Positions 1 to 8,379 of a stretch of DNA of 27,225 nt are shown here, piece by piece (the stretch's first letter is position 1; each line of letters starts with the position of its first letter). The notes below the pieces were generated by a model, which did not search any database, was not told where the DNA came from, and saw nothing but the letters and a program-made list of their open reading frames with translations. The DNA lies in contig JBDRKQ010000232.1 in NCBI GenBank assembly GCA_043813895.1, forward strand, positions 1 to 27,225. The letters are read 5' to 3'. A program made the position numbers and the translations under genes. Source of the stretch: CAZTAR01 sp043813895 (GTDB lineage Bacteria > Planctomycetota > Phycisphaerae > UBA1845 > UTPLA1).

Positions 1-186
1 AATGTCGAGCATTCCCCGGTTCGCTCGCGGGGAGATGGGTGTAGCCGGACAAGAGTAAAGGCGACGGCGTGGGGCTATTCAACCACACGGGCTCAGCGTG
101 ACGGGGGCAGGACATTCTGCCGTTTCTGCTCCGCACGGCAACCGCGATGGAGAAACCACACATCGCCGCGCAGTGATCAGCGATGG

Positions 187-450
187 TCAGGCCGCAGCGC
201 GATAGTAATGCCGAAGGAGCCCGCCCAGAAATCGGTTGCAACGAACGGCGTCTTCGCCGCCTGGATCTTCGTCGAGCCGTGCAGCCGCAACATCTTCGTT
301 CTCGCCGAGAGTGATCGAGAGCGGTCGGTTTCCCGCGCCTTGGTGCGGACGATGATGATTGAAGAAGTGGATGTACTCGCCGAGGATGTGGTTCAGATGC
401 CGCTCCGTCCAATAGGCTTTTGGCGTCGGCTCCGCGACGCAAAAAGCCAT
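187..450 (-). pseudogene. C-terminal fragment of an rve-type transposase/integrase
   Basis: This reading frame ends like an IS3/IS481-type transposase: from about position 402 downwards it contains ERHLNHILGEY followed by FFNHHRPHQGAGNRPL, the typical last part of the integrase-core (rve) domain. The DDE catalytic aspartates and the usual RFVRSIK-type segment are absent, and the first ~15 residues do not resemble the family, so this is a broken remnant, not a functional enzyme. It points in the opposite direction to the N-terminal transposase piece at 786-1373, which looks like the same broad family; the two may come from one rearranged element or from two elements. Confidence 0.75.
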
Positions 451-785
451 ATCTATAATTAAGGGGCCCTTTTTGACCTCCCCGGGGACACCACAGGCGA
501 GACTTCCTCTCTCTCAACGTGACAGTTTTGTCAGGTCATTTGGGGGTGACATTTGCGATAGCTTCTTGCCACCGCATGCGTTGAGTGATGTCAGGGCAAT
601 TCGGACCGGCATCGTCCCTACTCCGCCTTTTCACAGCCATCTTACATCGAGCGCCGGTGCTGATTCCCGCTCCACCACACGCTGCCTTTAAGCCGTGGGC
701 TTGCCGCTCGCTGGGCGGGCGTCCAAAATGTTGATCACCTCTCATCACCCCGAAAACGTCGCCTCGAAACCAGGGTTTCATCGCC
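451..785. other. non-coding stretch between transposase fragments
   Basis: No convincing gene on either strand. Short open frames exist but lack family resemblance. The text around 520-560 (a TGAC-rich stretch near GTCATTTGGGGGTGAC) could be a decayed insertion-sequence end, but I see no matching inverted partner. Confidence 0.4.
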
Positions 786-1373
786 ATGACGCGTCTGTTC
801 TGCGTCCTGCTCCACCTCCTTCGCGAGGGCTTCCAGGCCCGTCGCCAAGCCCAGATCCGGTTCCTTCAGGCCCAGGTTGCCATGCTCCGTCGCAAGCTCG
901 ACCGGAACCGAGTCATCCTGAGTCCCGCAGACCGCGCCCACCTGCTCCGCATCGGAGGCGAACTCGGCCACGACGTCAAGGACATCCTCGAGATCGTCAC
1001 GCACCAGACCTATCGGCGCTGGATTCGGGAGCAGCAGCGCGGACGCGAGACGCGGTGTGTGGGTCGTCCGCGGATCAGCGCCGTGCGGCGACGGCTCATC
1101 CTCCGATTCGCCAGGGAGAATCTTACCCGGGGATACCGCCGAATCGTCGGAGAGCTCACGAAGCTCCGACTCGCCGTCAGCCGGTCGACCATCCGGCGCA
1201 TCCTGTGCGACGAAAGCCTGTACCCGCGATCGATTCAGGGACGTGGATTGGGACCCGAGACGCCGTGGCGGAAGTTCATCCGACTGCACATGAACACGCT
1301 CGTGGCATGGAAAGCCGATTCACGCGTTTCCGAATACCAGGTCCGTGATCCAGGTAGAGCACGACTCGATTAG
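786..1373 (+). pseudogene. truncated transposase, N-terminal helix-turn-helix half
   Basis: The first ~170 residues look like the DNA-binding half of an integrase-core transposase: a basic N-terminus, then GRPRI, then a HTH_21-like block with ENLTRGYRRIVGEL and STIRRIL, ending in FIRLHMNTLVA. In intact relatives that last motif runs straight into the catalytic core (a CDFF-type motif with the first aspartate). Here the family resemblance stops at about position 1308 and the frame closes 20-odd codons later, so the whole rve catalytic domain is missing. A complete element would be about twice this length. The region is best called an insertion-sequence relic; it may still be transcribed but should not transpose. 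Confidence 0.75.
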
Positions 1374-1492
1374 GCTGGAAATGCCGCCGGAGACACCCTC
1401 CGTGACGCCGTCACGCACGGCGTCCACACAGCCGCACGCCAACAAGCACGTACTCGCGGTGATAAACCATGCAAGCCTTAGCCTTGCTTTGC

Positions 1493-1891
1493 TCATTGAT
1501 TCTCTCCATCTGCGCGGTCCTGCTCAAGCTTGGCCAGTCGTTCCTCCAGAAGCTTGATGCGCTGCACCAGTTCGGTCTGCTTTGATTTCGCCTTCCACAA
1601 AGGGAATGACACCTCGCACATCACGAGGTTCTCGTTGTCCCCGTTTCCGTCATCAACGTCGCGACGGCGGAAAACCATGCCGGTGTTCACGCCGTTTTCC
1701 CATTTGAACTCGACCCCCTGTTCGACCATCCAACGATCGCTGTTCGTACGGTTTGAACCGCTGTGGCGGAACTCTGGTCCGCCTCTCGTCTTGCTCCGAA
1801 CCTCCTGCAGCGTGCATCCAGGAGTCGGCAATAAGCACGAGAGAGTCACACTGCTTGTAGCAAGGACCGCCAGTCGTTTGATCTTCATCAT
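1493..1891 (-). CDS. small secreted/lipoprotein-like protein of unknown function
   Basis: A 132-residue protein with a basic N-terminus (MMKIKR), a hydrophobic stretch to about residue 22 and a cysteine in PTPGC near residue 26, resembling a signal peptide with a weak lipobox. The middle (residues 50-100) is mixed polar with WMVEQGVEFKWENG and a run of acidic residues. The last ~30 residues (LVQRIKLLEERLAKLEQD) should form a short coiled coil. A GGAG ribosome-binding site lies about 8 nt before the start. I do not recognise the family. It stands alone between transposase debris and an unassigned stretch, so the context gives no function. Confidence 0.55.
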   Translation of the reverse strand: MMKIKRLAVLATSSVTLSCLLPTPGCTLQEVRSKTRGGPEFRHSGSNRTNSDRWMVEQGVEFKWENGVNTGMVFRRRDVDDGNGDNENLVMCEVSFPLWKAKSKQTELVQRIKLLEERLAKLEQDRADGENQ

Positions 1892-2305
1892 TCACGTGTC
1901 TCCGTTCACAACGAGCTTTCGAATCGAACTATCCTTCTTGCCACGTCTTGCATGGCCAAAGAAGCACACCGTGCCTGCGCCTGTTTGGTGGGGTGGCACG
2001 GGGAAGCACTGTCGCCATCGGCGACGCTTACCCGCGTTTCTCCGCGCGGGTCTCATCCAGGCTTTCCGCTGCCTCGGCATTGGCCAACCAGTTCGGCTTC
2101 GTCTCACGGCCTGCGTTTCTCGCTTCGCTAAAAGAACGGGCAAGTTGGCCCATGCAAACCAAGTCACGAATCGGCCCATGCCACCTTGGCCACACGCTGA
2201 ACACGCACTGGTTTCCTTGAGGCCCACGGATCAAGGCTCGTCGGCTTGGGAGACGTTCTATCGTCCACCCAAGCATCAGTAATAATCGGCGCTCGGCCGT
2301 AGCGA
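1892..2305. other. unassigned intergenic stretch
   Basis: About 410 bases without a gene I can support. Overlapping frames are open on both strands but none has a recognisable domain or a good start signal. A 7-bp stem ACCCGCG/CGCGGGT with an 8-base loop sits near 2030-2052. The downstream side of the TauE/SafE gene ends here without a clear U-tract terminator. Confidence 0.35.
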
Positions 2306-3229
2306 TCAGAAGAACAGTTTTACGAACGCAAGGACACCCAATAGGCAAGTGACCACGCCCACACTGCCGCGCATGAAACCATCGGGCAACTTGCGTACGG
2401 TCAGCGTCCCCATGGGAACTGATAATGTTGCCCCCAACGTCAGCGGAACTGCCAGCCACCAGTACAAGCCCCCGCCCATCAGCAGGTAGGCGGTCAAACC
2501 GACGAGGCAGGTAAGACCTTCGGCCAACGATGTAATCGCCACGGCTTGCTTTGGCGATATACCCGACACGACTTGGCCGCCAGTTACCAGAGGGCCGTAT
2601 CCGCCCCCGCTCAGTCCCTTGTTGAACGAGGCGATGGCGCCCAGAACAATGATGTGGCTGCGACGATAGGCCAGTTGTCGACGGATCGTTGCCAGAATCA
2701 CGACACCGACGGAGAGGATGATGGTGGCGATGATCGCCGAGAGCCAGAACTTCGGGATCCGCAGGGCGAGCGTCACCGCCGCTACTGCCCCGACTATGCT
2801 CAGCACCGATAGTAGGATCGCCGTTCCCCTGGCCTTTCGGTCCCGTAGGAAATCCACATTGCCGTCACGCTGATGCAGTAGGCTGGCACTGATGCCGGTG
2901 ACGAACTCGCTCAGCAAAACGGCCGGCACGATCTGTAGCGGAGCAAAGCCCGCCAACAGCAGCAGTGGCGTGAGCGTCGTCCCGTAGCCCATCCCGAGGC
3001 TGGAGTCGATGTATTCGCAGAAGAGGGCCGCAAGGAAGATCATTAGCACGACGCCGGGTCCCAGAGAGGCCTGCTCCTTGGGCAAGAGATTGAGCCCCGG
3101 CCACAACGCCTGCACGCCCAGGGTCAAGGTAATCAACAAGACGGCCCCGGCCCAAATGCGGATGCGTCGGCTCCGCGCGCCGGCCTTGCCGACGCCGGCC
3201 AAAAGATCGCGCGATTTCTGTTTCCACAT
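2306..3229 (-). CDS. TauE/SafE-family membrane exporter (sulfite/organosulfonate type)
   Basis: A 307-residue, very hydrophobic protein with about eight predicted membrane segments. It shows the features of the TauE/SafE family: an early GMGYGTTLTPLLLL segment, an internal second half with SFNKGLSGGGYGPLVTGGQV, and a closing set of helices. Family members move sulfite, sulfonates or other anions out of the cell; the substrate here is not determined by the sequence. I use the ATG at 3229 because AGGAG lies 9 nt before it; an upstream GTG at 3262 lacks such a site. The gene follows the ribbon-helix-helix gene on the same strand with a gap of about 110 bases, so the two are probably co-transcribed and the repressor probably controls the exporter. 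Confidence 0.85.
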   Translation of the reverse strand: MWKQKSRDLLAGVGKAGARSRRIRIWAGAVLLITLTLGVQALWPGLNLLPKEQASLGPGVVLMIFLAALFCEYIDSSLGMGYGTTLTPLLLLAGFAPLQIVPAVLLSEFVTGISASLLHQRDGNVDFLRDRKARGTAILLSVLSIVGAVAAVTLALRIPKFWLSAIIATIILSVGVVILATIRRQLAYRRSHIIVLGAIASFNKGLSGGGYGPLVTGGQVVSGISPKQAVAITSLAEGLTCLVGLTAYLLMGGGLYWWLAVPLTLGATLSVPMGTLTVRKLPDGFMRGSVGVVTCLLGVLAFVKLFF

Positions 3230-3339
3230 CAATGGTTCTCCTGGTTTGCCGTTTCCTAGCACCGCAGAGCGTGCGCGGGCTGGGCGCAGACACTCCCCAT
3301 GAGGGGACGACAGCCCCTTGAAATCGGGTCAACCCATGT

Positions 3340-3576
3340 CTACTCGATGTAACCCAGGGCTCGAAGTCGCTCACGGACCGCTTGTACTTCGCGAGCGGTG
3401 AACCCGGACGCGCCTAGCTCTAACCTCCCGCCGCTGGCCACGTCGCGAAGGACATGGACCGAGAACTCGGTTACGCTCCTAAATCCAGTCCCTTCAATGA
3501 GTTGCGACAAGTTCTTGTACAACTCCGCCGGGATTTTGAGCGTCACGCTCCTGCCGACGCCCTTTTTTTTCTTCAC
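3340..3576 (-). CDS. ribbon-helix-helix (CopG/Arc-like) DNA-binding protein
   Basis: A 78-residue protein. Residues 8-50 fit a ribbon-helix-helix fold: the strand VTLKIPAELYKNL, then a helix, then a turn at GFRSVTEFSVHVL. The C-terminal part (FTAREVQAVRERLRALGYI) is a short helix. Such proteins bind tandem DNA half-sites as dimers and usually repress their own promoters. The start is a GTG at 3576, with AGGAG 10 nt upstream that is itself part of a repeated half-site. No toxin gene is adjacent, so a toxin-antitoxin role is unlikely; the neighbour on the same strand is the TauE/SafE exporter. Its likely operator is described at 3585-3624. Confidence 0.75.
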   Translation of the reverse strand: MKKKKGVGRSVTLKIPAELYKNLSQLIEGTGFRSVTEFSVHVLRDVASGGRLELGASGFTAREVQAVRERLRALGYIE

Positions 3577-3584
3577 CAGGTAGA

Positions 3585-3624
3585 CACTCCTATTGCACTC
3601 CTAATACACTCTTAGTAGAGTGTA
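3585..3624 (-). promoter_or_regulatory. candidate RHH operator: palindrome plus 11-bp-phased half-sites
   Basis: On the plus strand CACTCCTA occurs at 3585-3592 and 3596-3603 and CACTCTTA at 3607-3614, exactly 11 bases apart. The last copy is the left arm of a perfect palindrome, TACACTCT (3605-3612), TAGT, AGAGTGTA (3617-3624). One-turn spacing on the same DNA face is what cooperative ribbon-helix-helix binding predicts. The repeat nearest the gene doubles as the ribosome-binding site, so part of its conservation could be translational. Confidence 0.6.
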
Positions 3625-3646
3625 ACATATGCCCCGCTGGAGTCAA
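3619..3646 (-). promoter_or_regulatory. sigma-70-like promoter of the RHH-TauE unit
   Basis: Read on the minus strand: -35 TTGACT (3646-3641), 16-base spacer, -10 TACACT (3624-3619). The -10 box is the first arm of the palindrome at 3605-3624, so a bound repressor would block polymerase directly. Confidence 0.5.
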
Positions 3647-3752
3647 GGTTTGAAACATGGCTTTTTGCGTTTTTTTCACGAGGGCACCGTGCCGCCATCG
3701 GCCACAACTCAACGGCGGCGCAGGGATTCCTGCATGGGAAGCAAGTGTCATC

Positions 3753-5723
3753 ATGAACGACCACATTGGACGACGTAGAATGATCCTTGGCTGTGCTTGC
3801 CGCGGGGGAATTGGAATGTCCGCCGATGAGTCCCAACCCGGCGTTTCAAGTCGTAGCCCAGACAACATCCATGGTGTGCACAGAGTGCGGCCCCGGCTGA
3901 AAGCCAGTGTTGTCTTGGCGTTCCTGATGTTGCCGCTGTCACCGGCGTCGCCTCTGAGGGCGCAGGAAGATTCCCAGTCAGTACTGATTGGGGTCTTGAA
4001 GAAGCGCAGCGCCGAACGCTGCTTGGAGAAATGGTCGCCCACCGCTGAGTATCTGACGGCGAAGATTCCCGGCTATTCCTTCGTGGTAAAGCCGCTGGCC
4101 TACGACGAGGTCGACGGCGCTGTTCAACGGTGTGAAGTCGATTTCCTGCTGGCGAATCCCTCGCTGTACATCGGAGCAGAGCGATACAACGGCGCGAGCC
4201 GGATCGCGACGTTAAGGAACTTGCACCTCGGCAAGCCGTACACCGTCTATGCCGGTGTCATCTTCTGCAGAGCCGACCGAACAGATATCCAGGAACTCAG
4301 CGACTTAGAAGGCAAGACCTTCATGGCCGTCGAAGAGCAATCGTTCGGCGGCTGGCAGATGGCGTGGCGGGAATTGAAAGAGCACGGCATAGATCCTCAT
4401 CGCGACTTCAACGATCTGAGCTTCGGCGGCACGCATGACGCCGTTGTCTTCGCCGTGGAGCAGGGTCGAGTTGATGTGGGCACGGTCCGGAGTGATACGC
4501 TCGAGCGGATGGCAATGGAAGGGAAAATCCGCCCGGACACATTCCGCGTCCTCGCCAGACGCGACTACGGAGATTCCGCTCTGCCGTTTCCGCACTCTAC
4601 GCGAACCTATCCCGAGTGGCCGTTCGCGAAACTGGAACACACGCCTGACGAGTTGGCACAGAAAGTCGCGATCGCCCTGCTGGAGATGTCTCCCGACACC
4701 GCGGCGGCGAAGGCAGCCCTGTGCGCCGGTTGGGCGATCCCGCACAACTACCAGCCCGTTCACGAATGTCTGGAAGTGCTCGGTATCGGCCCGTACAAGG
4801 ACTATGGGAGGATGACGTTGGGCGGCGTCGTTCGTCGCTATTGGCCCTGGCTCGCGGGCACATCGATCTTCCTGGTTTTGACCAGCGTCGTCTCGGTATA
4901 CGTTCTGCGGCTCAACCGCCGCCTCCGTCATGCTCTGGCGGAGCAGAAGAGGGAGCTGTCCGAGCGCATCCGCGCCGAGGGCGCATTACGAAAAAGTGAG
5001 CAGCTACGAGCGGACGCCGAGAAACTGGCATCGATTGGCCGGCTTGCCGCCGGCGTCGCCCACGAGATCAACAACCCGCTGACAGGCATCCTGACGTTTG
5101 CGCACCTGCTCCGGAAGAAAGAGAACATGGTCGAGCAGGACAGGAAGGACCTGGACCTGATCATCCATGAGACCACGCGTGTGGGTGAAATTGTGCGAGG
5201 GCTTCTGGACTTCGCCCGGGAAGGACCGTCCGTCAAGGAGCCGGTGGACATCAACGAGGTGATCCGACGGATGATGCGACTGATCGGCAGTCGCAAGCGG
5301 CTCGAAAAGATTACGGTTACGGAGGATTTGGACGGCAAGGTGCCCAGCGTGTATGGGGACAAGAACCAGCTTGAACAGGTGTTGCTAAACCTGTCGCTTA
5401 ACGCCTGCGAGGCCATGCCTCACGGCGGGGCGCTGACGATCAGCACATTGGCTCAGGACGGCAAGGTTATTGTGAAGGTGTCTGACACCGGGTGCGGCAT
5501 CAGTAGGGCACATTTGGAACAGATCCTTGAGCCGTTCTTCACGACCAAGCCACCCGGCAAGGGCACCGGCTTGGGATTGAGCGTGAGTTACGGCATCGTG
5601 CAGCAGCACGGCGGCGCGTTGGATGTCGAAAGTGAGGAAGGCAAAGGGACGGCATTCACAATCTCGCTGCCCTGCATCCAACAGGCATCGGCGGAGGGCC
5701 GCAGCCAAGAGGCGGAGACATGA
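3753..5723 (+). CDS. TtrS/ThsS-like sensor histidine kinase with PhnD-type periplasmic domain
   Basis: Order of parts: a hydrophobic signal segment (LKASVVLAFLMLPL, encoded near 3897-3940), a periplasmic phosphonate-binding-protein-like domain (from IGVLKKR through the TNP-like ANPSLY motif to about 4790), one membrane helix (near 4845-4910), a short coiled coil, and a HisKA/HATPase core. The phosphoacceptor His is in GVAHEINNPL (about 5060). The N box (NLSLNACEAM), G1 (DTGCGI), F (EPFFTTK) and G2 (GTGLGLSVS) motifs are intact. The domain arrangement matches tetrathionate and thiosulfate sensors (TtrS, ThsS), but ligand identity is inference. The start is uncertain: ATG at 3753 or 3816 is more plausible than 3657. 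The stop overlaps the next start (ATGA), so it pairs with the NtrC-type regulator that follows. Confidence 0.85.
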   Translation: MNDHIGRRRMILGCACRGGIGMSADESQPGVSSRSPDNIHGVHRVRPRLKASVVLAFLMLPLSPASPLRAQEDSQSVLIGVLKKRSAERCLEKWSPTAEYLTAKIPGYSFVVKPLAYDEVDGAVQRCEVDFLLANPSLYIGAERYNGASRIATLRNLHLGKPYTVYAGVIFCRADRTDIQELSDLEGKTFMAVEEQSFGGWQMAWRELKEHGIDPHRDFNDLSFGGTHDAVVFAVEQGRVDVGTVRSDTLERMAMEGKIRPDTFRVLARRDYGDSALPFPHSTRTYPEWPFAKLEHTPDELAQKVAIALLEMSPDTAAAKAALCAGWAIPHNYQPVHECLEVLGIGPYKDYGRMTLGGVVRRYWPWLAGTSIFLVLTSVVSVYVLRLNRRLRHALAEQKRELSERIRAEGALRKSEQLRADAEKLASIGRLAAGVAHEINNPLTGILTFAHLLRKKENMVEQDRKDLDLIIHETTRVGEIVRGLLDFAREGPSVKEPVDINEVIRRMMRLIGSRKRLEKITVTEDLDGKVPSVYGDKNQLEQVLLNLSLNACEAMPHGGALTISTLAQDGKVIVKVSDTGCGISRAHLEQILEPFFTTKPPGKGTGLGLSVSYGIVQQHGGALDVESEEGKGTAFTISLPCIQQASAEGRSQEAET

Positions 5724-7159
5724 ACACCCCCGAGGTGAAACAAGCGACGCCCGCTGCGCCGCAGCGAATCCTGGTCATCGACGACGAAGCGGCGATCGGT
5801 CTGGCCTGCAAACGATCCCTGTCTCCTGAGGGACATGAGGTGACGGTCTGTGAAGATCCGCAGGCGGGGCTCCAGGCAGCCTTGTCGGGTGATTACGATG
5901 TCATCTTCCTGGACCTGATGATGCCTGGGATCGACGGTTTCGAAATACTAAGACGCATCAGGGCGGCAGGCGTGCCGTCTGAGGCGGTGATCATCACCGG
6001 GCATTCGACCGTGGAATCAGCGGTGGAGGCCATGAAGGAAGGAGCGGCCGACTACCTGAGCAAACCGTTTTCGCCCAGTCAACTGAAGATGGTGCTCCAG
6101 AAGGTATGGGAGCGGTCCGTCCTCATTCGAGAGAACGCGACCCTGCGCCGGGAGCTGGAGGTCGACCGAGAATTCGAAGGGATGATTGGCCAGAGCCGTC
6201 CCATGAAGCGCGTGTTCGCCCTCATCAATCGTGTGGCCCCCACCGAAGGCACCATTCTGATCACGGGCGAGAGCGGCACCGGAAAGGAAATGATCGTTCG
6301 GGCGATTCACCGGCTGAGCCGGCGGAGAGACCATCCGCTGCTGGCGTGCGATTGCAGCGCACTTTCTGCAACCTTGTTGGAGAGCGAGCTGTTCGGCCAT
6401 GTCAAAGGTTCGTTCTCCGGCGCCATCGCGACGAAGCAAGGTCTGTTTGAAGCGGCGCACCAGGGGACCCTGTTCCTGGACGAGGTGGCCAACCTCAGCA
6501 CAGAGACACAGAGCAAGCTGTTGAGGGCGTTGGAGACCAAGCGGGTAAGGAAAGTCGGCGACACGACAGAACGCGACATCGACATTCGCCTGATCTCCGC
6601 CACCAACCGGGACCTTACGGAAATGGTGGCTGAGGGGACATTCCGGGAGGACCTGTACTATCGCCTCAATGTGGTGCCGATCTACGTGCCTCCTCTCCGC
6701 GAGCGGCCCTATGACGTTTCAAGGCTTGCCATGGCATTCCTGCAACGTATCAGCGAGAAGAACGGGATCGCCGTGAAGGGATTCACGCCCGAGGCGATAT
6801 CCGCACTGGAAAGCTACCACTGGCCGGGCAATGTCCGCGAGTTGCGGAACATCGCAGAACGACTGGTGATCCTGTGCGACGCCGACCGCATCGAGCTCAG
6901 GCACCTGCCCCCGGAGGTTTCCCAGGCGCCGTCGCGCCCGTCCATCACGCACCTACCACAGCGATGGGAGGAATTCAGGAGGCTCAAGCAGCAGGCCAGG
7001 GACGCCGCCGGCCAGGAATTGGAGCGCCGCTTCCTGATCGAGGCGCTGCAGCGATCCGGAGGCAACGTCAGCAAGGCGGCGAAGGACATCGGCATGCAAC
7101 GCACCAATCTCCACGCCCTGATGCGAAGGTATGGATTGACCTCCGACATCGCCTCATGA
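5720..7159 (+). CDS. NtrC-family sigma-54 response regulator with variant GAFTGA loop
   Basis: A 479-residue protein: receiver domain (residues ~16-130, phospho-Asp D65 in FLDLMMP), AAA+ sigma-54 activation domain (~155-385) and a Fis-type helix-turn-helix at the end (GGNVSKAAKDIGMQRTNLHALM). Walker A is GESGTGKE (~183) and Walker B is GTLFLDEV. The loop that touches sigma-54, normally GAFTGA, reads GSFSGA (230-235): alanine-to-serine and threonine-to-serine changes with the key phenylalanine kept. The arginine-finger region and sensor II (WPGNVREL) are normal. It overlaps the upstream kinase gene by four bases, so the two form a cognate pair. The nearest sigma-54-like site downstream is at 8324. 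Confidence 0.92.
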   Translation: MNTPEVKQATPAAPQRILVIDDEAAIGLACKRSLSPEGHEVTVCEDPQAGLQAALSGDYDVIFLDLMMPGIDGFEILRRIRAAGVPSEAVIITGHSTVESAVEAMKEGAADYLSKPFSPSQLKMVLQKVWERSVLIRENATLRRELEVDREFEGMIGQSRPMKRVFALINRVAPTEGTILITGESGTGKEMIVRAIHRLSRRRDHPLLACDCSALSATLLESELFGHVKGSFSGAIATKQGLFEAAHQGTLFLDEVANLSTETQSKLLRALETKRVRKVGDTTERDIDIRLISATNRDLTEMVAEGTFREDLYYRLNVVPIYVPPLRERPYDVSRLAMAFLQRISEKNGIAVKGFTPEAISALESYHWPGNVRELRNIAERLVILCDADRIELRHLPPEVSQAPSRPSITHLPQRWEEFRRLKQQARDAAGQELERRFLIEALQRSGGNVSKAAKDIGMQRTNLHALMRRYGLTSDIAS

Positions 7160-7231
7160 CGGCCGCCCTTGAGGCTCAGACCTTCGGCCTGGCTGCCAGA
7201 TGGAGCTTCGGCCCGCCGAGTGCAGGGCGAG

Positions 7232-7820
7232 TCATCTGCTCCTGCGCGTCTTCTCCGACAGGACTTCGCCGCGAGCGTTGCGAAGTCGCAGGGTCATCGG
7301 CATCCGCCCGGGCAGTGAGTGGGTCGCGCATCCGAAGCACGGATCGTATGCGCGGAAAGCCATCTCGATGCGATTCAGCAGGCCCTCGGTAACGTCGACG
7401 CCCTTCTTGATAAACCCCCTGCGCTGCCTTCTTGATCGACACGCAAATAGCGGCGTGATTGTTCGTCGTCCCCACGATCAGATTCACTCTCTTCAAAATG
7501 CCTTGTTCGTCGGTTACGTAGTGGTGGATAAGCGTGCATCGAGGAGCTTCGATGCTGCCAACCCCTTTGAACGGCGTCTCCGTGGGCACAGTCCTCACAT
7601 TCGGATCAATGATCTCGTCGTCGTTCGCCAGCTCGAGCGTCCGCTCGGCCGCATAGACCAGCTCGACGACGTGTGCCCAGTGCGTGGCCATTCCGTCGGT
7701 GCGCGACATGGGCTCGCTTTGCATCGCGCCATCGGGATGCAGCTTGGCACGGACGGCGGGATAATCGGGAACATGCAAGACGAGCTCCACCATTGCCGTC
7801 ATCGTGATCTCTTCCACCAA
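7232..7820 (-). pseudogene. remnant of a group 3-type [NiFe]-hydrogenase large subunit (frameshifted, N-terminally truncated)
   Basis: On the minus strand, from about 7690 to 7420, the frame encodes THWAHVVELVYAAERTLEL, PNVRTVPTETP, GVGSIEAPRCTLIHHY and VNLIVGTTNNHAA: the C-terminal third of an MvhA/HoxH-like hydrogenase catalytic subunit. At the five-C run 7415-7419 the frame shifts by one base. In the next frame translation continues as GFIKKGVDVTEGLLNRIEMAF and AYDPCFGCATHSLPG, ending at a TGA at 7232-7234. DPCxxCxxH carries the second pair of Ni-Fe ligands and the maturation cleavage site. The first two thirds, including the N-terminal CxxC ligands, are not found upstream. The typical APRGTL reads APRCTL. 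No small subunit or maturation gene is nearby. The single-base shift could be a sequencing error, but the missing N-terminus cannot. Confidence 0.85.
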
Positions 7821-8323
7821 TGCGTTGCACCTGGCCGATCATCACACACCCCAAAAGGTCGGAGCGATCCTGCGTTCCGAAGGTGACCTCAGTAAGGCAC
7901 TGATAGTCTTGGGCATGTAACGTGCCAGACTCCCTGGCCGCGATGTGCAGGCCTGGTTTGACCCCCAATGGAGCTTCGCGAGGGTTGTTCTAGGGGATCG
8001 GATTGTCCGTGAAGACTGGATTCTACGGGCATTCCGTGCGACCTGTGAACACCGATTTCATACAGTTGTACAGCCCCGCCATACAGGCTCGGTCTTCTTT
8101 GAGGCTTGGCAGACCCTGGACGGAAGCTGTCAAGCATGTGCCGCCTCCACTTCCTGCAAACGAGTTGCGTCGTGCCGGGCCCTCCGGGCGCTACTAGCGC
8201 TTTTCAGCCCATGGAGTGGGCTTCGGCAGGTCCGATTCTGCCAAGACCGACGCGCAAGCGCCCTACTTGAAGACCTGATGCCTGGAAGAACGAATGGGCC
8301 GCCTTCAGACCCCTTCTGCTGTT
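7821..8323. other. gene-free stretch upstream of the GcvH-like regulator
   Basis: About 500 bases where I find no gene in any frame. If the hydrogenase remnant once extended here, the reading is too decayed to recognise; no N-terminal hydrogenase motif (RxCGxC) is visible. The right end carries a sigma-54-like site (8324-8339). Confidence 0.4.
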
Positions 8324-8339
8324 CGGCACGGGGCTTGCT
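8324..8339 (+). promoter_or_regulatory. sigma-54 (-24/-12) promoter candidate
   Basis: CGGCACGGGGCTTGCT matches the TGGCAC-N5-TTGCW consensus except for the first base, with exact GG-N10-GC geometry. A start site would be expected near 8350, about 30 bases before the ATG at 8380. Confidence 0.6.
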
Positions 8340-8379
8340 TGCACACAGGCGAAGGCCGTATGTGAATGGAATCTGAGCG

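Noticed and set aside
1530..2282. Long plus-strand open frame of 250 codons
   Set aside because: It runs antisense through the better-supported small secreted-protein gene, has no recognisable domain and reads like a GC-rich shadow frame.
3340..3576. Antitoxin of a toxin-antitoxin pair
   Set aside because: The RHH protein fits an antitoxin fold, but no toxin-like gene is adjacent on either side; the next gene is an exporter.
3585..3624. CRISPR-like repeats
   Set aside because: The repeats are 8 bases at 11-base intervals without spacers of CRISPR size and no cas genes are present; a repressor operator is the better reading.
7200..7886. Plus-strand frame over the hydrogenase remnant
   Set aside because: The minus strand carries clear hydrogenase motifs in two adjoining frames, which explains the openness of the complementary strand.
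7945..8376. Plus-strand frame of 143 codons before the GcvH-like regulator
   Set aside because: No recognisable domain, no ribosome-binding site and it runs through the sigma-54-like promoter.
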